This document shows positions 18,719-26,866 of a stretch of DNA of 64,000 nucleotides, piece after piece. The notes under the pieces were generated by a model. The model had not been told where the DNA came from, searched no databases, and was given only the letters and a program-made list of their open reading frames with translations. The stretch is taken from contig NZ_KB933398.1 in the NCBI RefSeq assembly GCF_000392615.1, forward strand, positions 2,318,691 to 2,382,690. Direction: 5' to 3'. The DNA is from Lysinibacillus sphaericus OT4b.31. Lineage in GTDB: Bacteria; Bacillota; Bacilli; Bacillales_A; Planococcaceae. Position 1 is the first letter of the stretch, and every line of letters begins with the position of its first letter. The position numbers and the translations under genes were made by a program.

Positions 18719-19946
18719 TTTATTGATGAAACAATTATATATGACAAAATTGAAATCGAAGTCGTTTATTTTGATGACGCTATTATACGTTGTTGGTATG
18801 TCAGTGGCCATTTTTTGGTCAGATATTAAAGAGCTCTTTACAGGAAATGATGAGGCGCAGCAAATTGCCATTATCAATGATACTTCTGCAGATTTAAGTG
18901 ACATTTTTGTTTCAAATGGTGAGATGGAGTTTATTCAGAATGAAACGAATTTAACCGTATTACAGCAGAAGGTAAAGGACGAGGAAATTGACGCGATTGT
19001 TGAAGTAAGCGATAAAGATGGACAATTACATGCTGAAATTTCAACCTTTACGCCGTTAAAATTAAACGATCAATCAACGATTTCTTCTTTATTACAATAT
19101 GCAGGTCAGCATTATGCCGTACAGCAATTATCGCTATCTCCAGAGCAGGCAGCGCAAATTATGGCGGCAAACACGATTATTACGAATAAAAATTTAAATG
19201 AAGAAACATCAGGTGGCAAAAGTGAGGAAGAAAAGCAATCAGGACTGTGGGTATCCTATGCAGTTGGTATATTAATTTACTTCTTTATTTCCACATTCTT
19301 ATCGATGATTACAACTGAAATTGCTTCTGAAAAGGGCTCACGTGCAATGGAAATGCTATTAGTAAGCGTGAAACCTGCAACCCATTTTAAAGCGAAAATT
19401 GCTGGTGTACTGCTACTTGCATTCACGCAAATGGCAATTATTGCGGGTGTTTTCCTCATCTACGCGAAGTTCGTCAAGGATGGCGTCATTTGGGATATGG
19501 CGGCAAGCATTGTCAAGGAATTATCGATAAGCTATGTGTTATATGCAATCTTGTTCCTATTATTAACGATTATTCTCTATTTAATTGTGGGCGCATTATT
19601 CGGTTCTTTAGTTTCCAAGGTAGAAGAAGCAGGGCAAGTGCTCATGCCTGCAATGATGATTACGTTAATTGGCTTCTATGTAATGTTATCAGGAATTGGT
19701 AATCCAGATACAATTGTTATAAAAGTCTTCTCTTATATTCCATTTACGTCTGGTATGGTCATGCCGATGCGTATTGGGGCGACTGATATTGGTGTCATGC
19801 AACCACTATTATCCCTGGGTATACTCGTAGCAACGATTATTGTGGCATACTTATTTAGCTTATCGTTCTACAAACGCAGTGTGCTGACATATAGCACAGG
19901 TGGCGTTATCCAAAAAATTAAAACAGTGTTAAAAGTGACAACATGA
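18702..19946 (+). CDS. ABC-2 type permease (YhaP/NatB type)
   Basis: About 414 residues. One N-terminal helix (about 20-42) is followed by a large extracytoplasmic loop and then five or six helices from residue about 170 on, the NatB/YhaP plan. It overlaps the ATPase gene by 17 bases. The start is uncertain: GTG at 18702 or TTG at 18705 fit AGGTAGG upstream better than GTG at 18696. It forms an exporter with the preceding ATPase. It is followed by a hairpin terminator. Confidence 0.88.
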   Translation: MLSKFNLLMKQLYMTKLKSKSFILMTLLYVVGMSVAIFWSDIKELFTGNDEAQQIAIINDTSADLSDIFVSNGEMEFIQNETNLTVLQQKVKDEEIDAIVEVSDKDGQLHAEISTFTPLKLNDQSTISSLLQYAGQHYAVQQLSLSPEQAAQIMAANTIITNKNLNEETSGGKSEEEKQSGLWVSYAVGILIYFFISTFLSMITTEIASEKGSRAMEMLLVSVKPATHFKAKIAGVLLLAFTQMAIIAGVFLIYAKFVKDGVIWDMAASIVKELSISYVLYAILFLLLTIILYLIVGALFGSLVSKVEEAGQVLMPAMMITLIGFYVMLSGIGNPDTIVIKVFSYIPFTSGMVMPMRIGATDIGVMQPLLSLGILVATIIVAYLFSLSFYKRSVLTYSTGGVIQKIKTVLKVTT

Positions 19947-19951
19947 TGTGA

Positions 19952-19983
19952 AAGAGCAGCTACTTTATGTGGCTGCTCTTTGC
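19952..19983 (+). terminator. terminator of the PadR operon
   Basis: The stem AGAGCAGC pairs with GCTGCTCT, followed by a short T-rich tail; moderate strength. Confidence 0.65.
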
Positions 19984-20103
19984 TGTAATAACTAGACAAT
20001 TCGTACCAAACGCACGAGGAGTCGAAGAAATGGCAGGTATTTCGACAATTCAGTCGTATTTCAATTTCAAACAAGCTATAATTTATGAAAAGGGGATGAT
20101 CAG

Positions 20104-20364
20104 ATGTTCTCAAGAGAGGAAGTTGAAACTTTACTCAAACAGCCGCAAACTAAACGTTCAGCAACACAAGTAGAGAAAGAACAGTTCTTTTTGAAGCTTG
20201 CACAACAATTACCCATGAGTAAAGAATTAGCAGAAATTTTGACAAAACGTGAACAACTACAGCTTTTTGTCGATGTAGAAAACGATAATCATGACAGCTT
20301 TCAATTGAAGTGTCTTGATAATCCCTATTCAGTAAAGGACTCATATTTTGTAAGGCTTGAATAA
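20104..20364 (+). CDS. hypothetical small protein
   Basis: 86 residues, soluble, charged, with no membrane helix and no recognised motif. AAGGGG lies eight bases before the ATG. It precedes telA by about 60 bp in the same direction and may be co-transcribed with it. I do not recognise the family. Confidence 0.65.
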   Translation: MFSREEVETLLKQPQTKRSATQVEKEQFFLKLAQQLPMSKELAEILTKREQLQLFVDVENDNHDSFQLKCLDNPYSVKDSYFVRLE

Positions 20365-20426
20365 ATGAAACTTTTTCATCTTTTATTCGTATTAAAAGTA
20401 GAGATTAATCGCAGGGGGTATTACTT

Positions 20427-21608
20427 ATGTCTGAATTCAACAACGATTTGTTAAAATCTAAAGATCCATTTGCTACAGAGAACCCATTATTACAGCCGAA
20501 TCCATTATTGCAGGCTGCACCAACACAAACGCCAGCACAAGCACCGACGTTTGTTTCAGAACAAGAGCTATCACAAATTGCGCAAAATCAGCTTGCGTTA
20601 AAAAAAGATCCAGAGGTGCACGCACTAGCACAGAAAATTGATGTGAAAGACCAAATAGCTATGTTGGAACTAGGAAAAGAAACAGCTACGGGTATTTCTA
20701 CATTTTCAGATAAAATGCTAGCAACGATGAAAGCAAGTAAACTTGAGGAATCGAGTGTATTGCTAAACAATTTAAATAAAATTATGGATAAATTTGATCC
20801 ACAAGACTTTACAGACGAAAAAAAGGGTGGCTTCCTGACAAAGCTGTTCAATAAAGGTAAGGAACAATTAGAACGTATTCTCTCTAAATATGACAGCATG
20901 AACAAGGAAATTGACGTAATTTACCGCGAAATTCAAAAATACGAGGTCGAGATGAAACGCAATACCGTAGACCTTGAAACATTATATGACCAAAACTTAA
21001 ACTACTTCCAAACATTGAGTAAATTTGTAGCGGCCATTGAAGTGAAGGCAGAAGAGGTGCGTTCAACACTACCGATGCTAGAGCAAAAAGCGCAAACAGG
21101 TGACCAATTAGCAGCAATGGAATATGAAACGATGCAACGTGCGGTAGACTTGCTTGAGCAACGACGCTATGATTTAGAAATGGCGCAGCAAGTATCATTC
21201 CAATCTGCTCCACAAATTCGTTTAATGCAGCAGGGCAATAATCATTTAATCGGTAAAATCAACTCTGCATTTGTAACAACAATTCCAATTTTTAAACAAG
21301 GTCTCATTCACGCAGTAACATTAAAGCGTCAAAAACTCATTTCAGATTCAATGAGTGAACTTGATCGTCGTACGAATGAAATGCTAGTACGAAATGCTGA
21401 GAATATTAGTAAAAACAGTGTCAATATCGCACGTGCTGCAGGTAGTCCGAGCATCAAAATCGAAACGATTGAAACAACATGGCAAACGATTATGGCAGGT
21501 ATTCAGGAAACGAAGCAAATTCAAGCAGAAACAACGAAAAACCGTGAGGAAGGCCGTAAGCGTATTGAACGATTACAGCTTGAATATGAAAAACTGAAAA
21601 AAATGTAA
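20427..21608 (+). CDS. telA: toxic anion resistance protein TelA
   Basis: 393 residues, matching the TelA/YaaN family linked to tellurite and other toxic-anion or cell-envelope stress. A Pro/Gln-rich N-terminal tail (about 20-50) is followed by long helices with the family segments FLTKLFNKGKEQLERILSKY and SDSMSELDRRTNEMLVRNAE. No membrane segment is seen, as in the family. GCAGGGGG precedes the ATG. In Bacillus subtilis the homologue sits with xpaC; here it does not. Confidence 0.92.
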   Translation: MSEFNNDLLKSKDPFATENPLLQPNPLLQAAPTQTPAQAPTFVSEQELSQIAQNQLALKKDPEVHALAQKIDVKDQIAMLELGKETATGISTFSDKMLATMKASKLEESSVLLNNLNKIMDKFDPQDFTDEKKGGFLTKLFNKGKEQLERILSKYDSMNKEIDVIYREIQKYEVEMKRNTVDLETLYDQNLNYFQTLSKFVAAIEVKAEEVRSTLPMLEQKAQTGDQLAAMEYETMQRAVDLLEQRRYDLEMAQQVSFQSAPQIRLMQQGNNHLIGKINSAFVTTIPIFKQGLIHAVTLKRQKLISDSMSELDRRTNEMLVRNAENISKNSVNIARAAGSPSIKIETIETTWQTIMAGIQETKQIQAETTKNREEGRKRIERLQLEYEKLKKM

Positions 21609-21617
21609 CAAGGAAGC

Positions 21618-21651
21618 TTCTTGCATAATCTCAATGCAAGGAGTTTTTTTA
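21618..21651 (+). terminator. intrinsic terminator after telA
   Basis: The stem CTTGCAT pairs with ATGCAAG, followed by a seven-T run. Confidence 0.85.
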
Positions 21652-21653
21652 TT

Positions 21654-21705
21654 TTGACAAAATGCGATTTACTCATTATGATTATATAAATGAGAATGAT
21701 TATCA
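21654..21705 (+). promoter_or_regulatory. consensus promoter overlapped by a Fur box
   Basis: TTGACA (21654-21659), 17 bp, TATGAT (21677-21682). At 21691-21705, over the expected start, lies TGAGAAT-G-ATTATCA, one mismatch from the Bacillus 7-1-7 Fur box TGATAAT-N-ATTATCA. Iron-dependent repression of the downstream genes is predicted. Confidence 0.8.
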
Positions 21706-21725
21706 AAGAAGAAGGAAGCGGAAAG

Positions 21726-21782
21726 ATGTTAAACAAAGCAATACCATTACATGGACTATTGAGTAATGGAGTGAATAAATGA
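21726..21782 (+). CDS. 18-residue leader peptide candidate
   Basis: ATG at 21726 encodes MLNKAIPLHGLLSNGVNK and stops at TGA 21780-21782. AGAAGGAAG lies upstream. The stop overlaps the ATG of the next gene (ATGA), the arrangement used for translational coupling. It is directly behind the Fur box. Whether the peptide has a role of its own or only couples translation is unknown. Confidence 0.5.
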   Translation: MLNKAIPLHGLLSNGVNK

Positions 21783-22315
21783 TGAATAAAATAGACCCTT
21801 TTGCATTGTCTTGTGAAACATTGCAGGATGGCACGCTTGCCGTCCAAACTTCAGAACCCTTGTTGCTGTTATCACAAAATCGCTACAAAGAATTAGTGCA
21901 TATCGAACAATTATTCAATAATATGCATGTAGAATCACATGAAAAGCATACGATTTTGGAGCTGGATCGGAGAACTTTAAAAAAACAAAATGCACAGCTG
22001 ATAGAAGAGATTCAAAAGATTGCAAAGCAAAATGCAGTATTGCAAAAAAAGCTAACAGAATATAATTGTATCGTTGAAGAATACAAAGAGCTACGTAGTC
22101 AAAATACGGAACTCCTCATTGAGTTGAGTAAATATACTGCTTTGTCGAGAGAAACACTTTCGGGCCCACTAAAATCGATGATTCGGGATTTACGTGAGCA
22201 GGGTGTGGGGATAAAAGAAATTCATATTCGCATCAAACGTCAAATCAATCCAGATATTAGCTACAGTATGGTACGAAAATACATTTCTGAGATTGAAAGT
22301 GAAAACGGAGACTAG
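21779..22315 (+). CDS. coiled-coil protein with C-terminal HTH-like region
   Basis: 177-178 residues; start at 21779 or at the adjacent ATG 21782. Residues about 35-115 form a long coiled coil rich in Glu, Gln and Leu. The last 50 residues (LKSMIRDLREQGVGIKEIHI, then SYSMVRKYI) look like a helix-turn-helix of the resolvase/sigma-like kind, so DNA binding is plausible. It is not a family I recognise. The upstream Fur box suggests iron-regulated expression. Confidence 0.75.
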   Translation: MMNKIDPFALSCETLQDGTLAVQTSEPLLLLSQNRYKELVHIEQLFNNMHVESHEKHTILELDRRTLKKQNAQLIEEIQKIAKQNAVLQKKLTEYNCIVEEYKELRSQNTELLIELSKYTALSRETLSGPLKSMIRDLREQGVGIKEIHIRIKRQINPDISYSMVRKYISEIESENGD

Positions 22316-22544
22316 CTCCAAGTGATAAAACTGGAAATATGAAGCCATTAATGTATTACACATTTCTGGTTTTATTGATAATATTTTGTGATTCACCATT
22401 GTTTTTTATAGTTTATGGTCTGTTTTTACTATTTTAGCGATAACCAATTCGCTTATAGTGAAAATGTGCATTTACAGTTTTCAAACAAAGTCCTATAATG
22501 AGTCTATTCTTTAACTTTATTCAGCATGAACGGACCGTAAAGCT

Positions 22545-22697
22545 TGATTGATTCAATTAGCCATCAGAGGAGGTTGCAGAAAACCTTACTGATTGAAGTT
22601 TGGCTGTATTCAGCGAAAGTCAATCTTGCCAGTGGTCGTTTTATTGCCTACTGTACAAAGTTATGTTTACTGACATTTACGCGCCGTCGTAAATGAT
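22545..22697 (+). ncRNA. hairpin-rich leader of rarD (candidate cis-regulatory RNA)
   Basis: The 5' leader holds nested pairings: ATCAG...CTGAT enclosing AGGTT-GCAGAA-AACCT (22563-22593), then GATTGA...TCAATC enclosing GCTG-TATT-CAGC (22591-22625), then CAGTGG...CTACTG (22630-22652), then ATTTACG-CGCCGT-CGTAAAT (22674-22693) just before the ribosome site. The first two helices compete for the GAT shared between CTGAT and GATTGA. It matches no riboswitch class I can name. Confidence 0.45.
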
Positions 22698-22728
22698 TTA
22701 TTCAACTAGAGTAGGAGAATTATAGACA

Positions 22729-23634
22729 ATGTCGAACGAGAAAAAAGGGATTTTGGCGGCGTTTTTTGCCTATGTCATTTGGGGCGCCTTCCCACTTTAT
22801 TGGAAAATGCTTGAGCATGTACCAAGTATGGAAATTTTATTGGGGCGTGTTATTTGGTCCTTTGTTTTTACGGTGATCGCAGTGCTACTCATCGGTATGC
22901 GTAAGGAACTACTAGCAGATTTAAAATACTTATGGACGCATCAGAAGCTTTTTTGGCTGCTAGCAGGGGCTTCTTTTGTAATCTCAATGAATTGGTATTT
23001 ATATATTTGGGCCGTAACGCATGAACATTTAATTGAAACAAGCCTCGGCTACTATATAAATCCACTGTTGTCCGTTATTTTTGGCGTAGTTTTCTTTAAA
23101 GAGACACTTAGCCGTGCGCAGTGGGTTGCCACGGGTATTGCCTTTATCGCTGTCGTTATTCTGACGTTAAACTACGGCTCTATTCCATGGGTAGCGTTAC
23201 TTATTGCATTGTCCTTTGCCATTTATGGCGTGCTGAAAAAGAAAATTACCATTGATGCAACACGTGGGCTTGCAATTGAAACATTGTTTATCTTGCCTTT
23301 TGCACTAGGGTATTACATCTATCTTTTTACAACGAGTCAAGCTTCTTTCTTACACGTTGATGTACAAACAGATGTCCTCATGATTGTAAGTGGCATTGTC
23401 ACAGCAGTACCGTTAATTTTATTTGCGAAAGGTGCACAAAATATCCCGCTCTACTTATTGGGCTTTATTCAATACGTTGCACCAACAATCGTCTTAATTT
23501 TAGGCGTAGTTCTTTATAAGGAGCCATTTAGCCAAGTGGAATTAATGGCATTTAGTATTATTTGGATAGCGTTATTATTATTCTCAGGCTCAAAAATTAT
23601 TGAAACACGAAGAGCCCATCATAAATCTGTGTAA
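22729..23634 (+). CDS. rarD: EamA family transporter RarD
   Basis: 301 residues with ten hydrophobic helices, and the RarD-type N terminus (AAFFAYVIWGAFPLYWKML) and mid segment GYYINPLLSVIFG. RarD proteins are predicted permeases; a chloramphenicol-related phenotype is known for the founding member. TAGGAG precedes the ATG. It is a single gene with a strong terminator and an unusually long structured leader, which suggests control at the RNA level. Confidence 0.92.
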   Translation: MSNEKKGILAAFFAYVIWGAFPLYWKMLEHVPSMEILLGRVIWSFVFTVIAVLLIGMRKELLADLKYLWTHQKLFWLLAGASFVISMNWYLYIWAVTHEHLIETSLGYYINPLLSVIFGVVFFKETLSRAQWVATGIAFIAVVILTLNYGSIPWVALLIALSFAIYGVLKKKITIDATRGLAIETLFILPFALGYYIYLFTTSQASFLHVDVQTDVLMIVSGIVTAVPLILFAKGAQNIPLYLLGFIQYVAPTIVLILGVVLYKEPFSQVELMAFSIIWIALLLFSGSKIIETRRAHHKSV

Positions 23635-23672
23635 AAAAGGACCTGTAGAAAATTTCTACAGGTCCTTTTTGA
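23634..23672 (+). terminator. intrinsic terminator after rarD
   Basis: The stem AAAAAGGACCTGTAGAAA pairs with its complement and ends in TTTTT. Confidence 0.95.
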
Positions 23673-23923
23673 ATTCATCCGGTGTTAAATAACTCCGTGT
23701 TCCATCATTCAGATGTTGCTGAACCAATGTACGTAATCATTAAGTTCAAGAGCCAGCTGTTCAAGTGAGGAGAAGTGAGCTCATTTACCTCTATCAATTT
23801 AAAAGAATGCCATCTATTTTGAACAAAGATTAGTCATAATAGATGGCATTTAGAATGATTAAATGGATAATATAGCGGAAAAAATAATGTTTATTTCGGA
23901 TAGAATAATATTCAAATCGCTAA

Positions 23924-25138
23924 TCATTTAATAAACTTTATAAATCGTTTCTTGCCAATTTGTAACACGTCATTATTCATTAAGATATAATCTAGATCAT
24001 CAGGTAGGAGCTTTTCTCCATTTAATGATACGCCGTTTTGTTGGATTAACCTTACAAATTCGCTTTTACTTTGAATAAAATTCATGTTAATAAGCTCAGG
24101 GAGGATGTCCGCAATTTTCTCTTGTCCGATTTCGATTAAAAGGCTAGGGATATTTTCTGGAATTTTCCGTTTTTGAAAGGCTGTTTCAAAATACATTTTG
24201 GCTTCCTTCATGGCGTTTTTACCATGATATAACGCAGTAATGATTTCTGCTAATTCTAATTTCACATCACGGGGATTTTCGCCATTTTCTAAACGTTCCT
24301 GAATCATATTGATTAAATTAGGATGCTCATCTGTGGCCAATTCAAAATATTTAATGATTAAATGATCTGGTACTTCCATCACTTTTTTAAACATTGTTTC
24401 TGGTGCCTCATTGACACCGATATAATTCCCTAGACTTTTACTCATTTTTTCAACCCCATCTAAACCTTCTAGCAGAGGCATGAAAATCGCAATTTGTTTT
24501 TCTAATCCTAAATGCTTTTGTAGTGTTCGACCCATTAAAATATTAAAGGTTTGGTCTGTGCCGCCTAACTCAATGTCTGCAGAAATTTCTACTGAATCAT
24601 ACGCTTGCATTAAAGGGTAGAAAAATTCGTGAACCCCAATAGGCACTTGATTTTTGTAACGTTTTTGAAAATCATCTCGTTCTAATATTCGCGCTACCGA
24701 AGTCGTTGCAGCTAATTGAATGACTTCTTCAAACGTTAATTTTGACAGCCATTCACTATTAAAACGGACAGTTGTTTTATCCTTATCTAATACTTTAAAG
24801 ATTTGCTCGCAATAAGTATTGGCATTTTCCTTAACCACTTCATCACTTAGAGCCACACGACTTTTTGATTTACCAGTGGGGTCACCAATGCGACCAGTAA
24901 AGTCCCCAATCAAAATGACTACCTGATGCCCTAAATCTTGCATTTGCTTAATTTTGCGTAAAACAACGGCATGACCTAAATGAATATCCGGTGCTGATGG
25001 ATCAAGCCCTAATTTAATTGTCAACGGCTCTTTCTTCTCGAATGAACGCGTTAATTTTGCCAGTAATTCTTCTTCATGCACAATGGTGTCTGTCCCTTTT
25101 TTAATGATTGCTAATTGCTCTTGTGGTGTTACCAACAT
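23924..25138 (-). CDS. tyrS: tyrosyl-tRNA synthetase (TyrZ type)
   Basis: Charges tRNA-Tyr. 404 residues with the HIGH-type motif PDIHLGH (about 50-56), KMSKS (EKMSKS, about 230), and a C-terminal S4 RNA-binding domain (SKSEFVRLIQQNGVSLNGEKL). The sequence is of the TyrZ branch rather than the main bacillary TyrS branch, so a second TyrRS may exist elsewhere. AAGGAG nine bases before the ATG at 25138 sets the start. A tyrosine T-box lies upstream. Confidence 0.95.
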   Translation of the reverse strand: MLVTPQEQLAIIKKGTDTIVHEEELLAKLTRSFEKKEPLTIKLGLDPSAPDIHLGHAVVLRKIKQMQDLGHQVVILIGDFTGRIGDPTGKSKSRVALSDEVVKENANTYCEQIFKVLDKDKTTVRFNSEWLSKLTFEEVIQLAATTSVARILERDDFQKRYKNQVPIGVHEFFYPLMQAYDSVEISADIELGGTDQTFNILMGRTLQKHLGLEKQIAIFMPLLEGLDGVEKMSKSLGNYIGVNEAPETMFKKVMEVPDHLIIKYFELATDEHPNLINMIQERLENGENPRDVKLELAEIITALYHGKNAMKEAKMYFETAFQKRKIPENIPSLLIEIGQEKIADILPELINMNFIQSKSEFVRLIQQNGVSLNGEKLLPDDLDYILMNNDVLQIGKKRFIKFIK

Positions 25139-25179
25139 GTATAACAACTCCTTCAAATGTTAATCTTGCAGATGCTATA

Positions 25180-25500
25180 AGAGAAAAACAAAAAACGCCC
25201 TTTAGGAATAAACCTAAAGGACGTGTGTGAACGTGTTACCACCTTTATTTGAGAGCTATTCACATAACTCTCCTCAATAAGTACGGCTATATGCGATACC
25301 CATGCATTGATTACGGATGCAACTCCGTCGTAGCCTACTATAAGTTCGGTACGCAGCTCCAAGATGTATTCACAATAACTTTCCTTGCGCCTCTCAACAA
25401 CCGGCTACTTTCTGTAAGTTCCATTAAAGCTACTCGTTCTCTTCAACGCTTTTACTCTTATACTCCGAAATGTATGAAACAAATCTTCGTTATGCAGATT
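25180..25500 (-). promoter_or_regulatory. T-box riboswitch (tRNA-Tyr) of the TyrRS gene
   Basis: On the minus strand: a long Stem I, then the T-box AGGTGGTAACACG (about 25232-25246), then a terminator with stem CGTCCTTTAGGTTT/AACCTAAAGG-like arms and TTTTTT (25188-25223). The specifier strand reads GAA-TAC-ATC with TAC at 25366-25368, a tyrosine codon in the expected place. Helices were assigned by eye. Confidence 0.93.
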
Positions 25501-25509
25501 TAGTACATT

Positions 25510-25916
25510 ATTATAACCTAACTTCTTAAATTGTCAACCAATTTTGAGTATTCATTATTTAATGCATTCGCTGAGATGAAGATGAATTTTTAGAATTTAG
25601 AGCGCTAAATAGTTTTTCTATAAAGAAACACGAACATTTTTGGTAGGAGCATAAGGCGGCAATTCAAAGCGGGAAAAGCAAGCGAGACCTTAGACTGAGC
25701 ATTTATGGGAACAAAGGCTAAGCTTTCGCACATAAAAACACTTGTTGCCCCGAAGCGAATCGGTGCCCCGCAGAAAGCGTCCACCTGTAGCGGAATATAC
25801 TTAACAAAAAGTGGAAAAGAAAAAGTTGTTCATTGTAGTTTTTGTGTTTGTTGAACCACTTGACGCATTAAGCATAATGTTTTATCTCGGTCTAGTAGGT
25901 TTAGTGGCAGGGTCAT
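25510..25916. other. gene-free stretch with a possible dispersed intergenic repeat
   Basis: No ORF of note. About 25640-25800 is locally richer in G and C than its surroundings and holds GAAGCGAATCGGTGCCCCGC followed by AGAAAGCGTCCACCTGTAGC. From memory this resembles a degenerate sequence scattered between genes in Bacillus and Lysinibacillus genomes. Origin unknown. Confidence 0.4.
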
Positions 25917-26324
25917 TTATTTTTTAGAGGCATTTTTTATTTCGATGGCAAATGAATGAAAACCGTTTTCTTCTGCCACAATGGTCACGATATTTTGAAT
26001 TTCAATTTTTCTTTCTGTATTCATTGAATCGACATCGTACATTAGCAGTGCGATTACTTGTTTATCAGGGTAAATGGTGTATCCAACGCCTCCAGCAAGA
26101 GTATAGCCATGCACGTTTAGCCGACTAACAATTTTGTTGGAAAGATCCGTTTTAGTGATTTGTGCATCAATGTAGGCAACTTCTTCCAATAATTTTTGGT
26201 GATTCGCAAAATTAACACGATCGGTATCATCTGATGCGTTGAAAAAATTATCAAGAATTAAGAAAGATCCACATATGAATATGACAGTTGCCACAAAAAA
26301 GGTTCCTTTTTTTCGGATATGCAT
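25917..26324 (-). CDS. hypothetical membrane-anchored protein
   Basis: About 135 residues. Residues 7-27 are a hydrophobic N-terminal anchor or signal helix after basic residues (MHIRKKGTFF). The rest is a soluble outer domain with YTLAGGVGYTIYPDKQVIALLMY in the middle. The start could be either of two adjacent ATG codons; the second (26324) leaves more room for AAAGG. It stands alone. Family not recognised. Confidence 0.7.
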   Translation of the reverse strand: MHIRKKGTFFVATVIFICGSFLILDNFFNASDDTDRVNFANHQKLLEEVAYIDAQITKTDLSNKIVSRLNVHGYTLAGGVGYTIYPDKQVIALLMYDVDSMNTERKIEIQNIVTIVAEENGFHSFAIEIKNASKK

Positions 26325-26327
26325 CAT

Positions 26328-26866
26328 CCTTTCTTATTTCTAAATACATGTTATGCATGAAGCGTCAGTAAAAGTCTTGAGAATTTAGCTCGAGCATTTT
26401 GGGGGGCATAAATGAGCAACTTTACTTTTCATTTCGCATATAGTATGATGATGGCAATCAATTAGATGATAATGAAACGAACTATAAATTAATGCGAGGT
26501 GCTTTTTGTGAGTGCGGTAGTTTCTAAATAGGAAAAATTTAATGAAGTAAATTGATGGCGACAGGGGATTATGGTTTAAACCACTCCTAATTTTGTCATG
26601 GATTTATTTCGAAACCTATGAAGATACCTACTATACTTTATAAAGCGTGTAATGTTGAATTAGCTACAATGGATGTTAGCTTGATTCTATTTGCGTATGC
26701 CTTGTAAATGTAAAAAGAAGCTGTGGTATCCCCACGGCTTTTTTGTGTTTATTTTTAAATGGAGTAAAAGAAAATGACCCAATTTTATAGTTGCAAAATC
26801 ATTGCCATCTAATGGGTAGGTATCTTCATTATGACATGGGAAAAATCATAGTGAGGAGAAATGAAC
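26328..26866. other. gene-poor stretch, possibly decayed coding DNA
   Basis: Contains GTG-started MSAVVSK followed by a stop, then a 30-codon frame (WFKPLLILSWIYFETYEDTY) without a start at about 26553-26643. A hairpin (GCTGTGG/CCACGGC with TTTTTT) at about 26721-26745 ends it. This looks like the tail of a degraded gene, but I cannot name it. Confidence 0.35.

Noticed and set aside
22545..22697. Lysine riboswitch before rarD
   Set aside because: AGAGGAGGTTGCAG resembles the 5' conserved part, but the AGTA loop and the GCCGAAG and CTGGG parts are not in place. Kept only as an unassigned structured leader.
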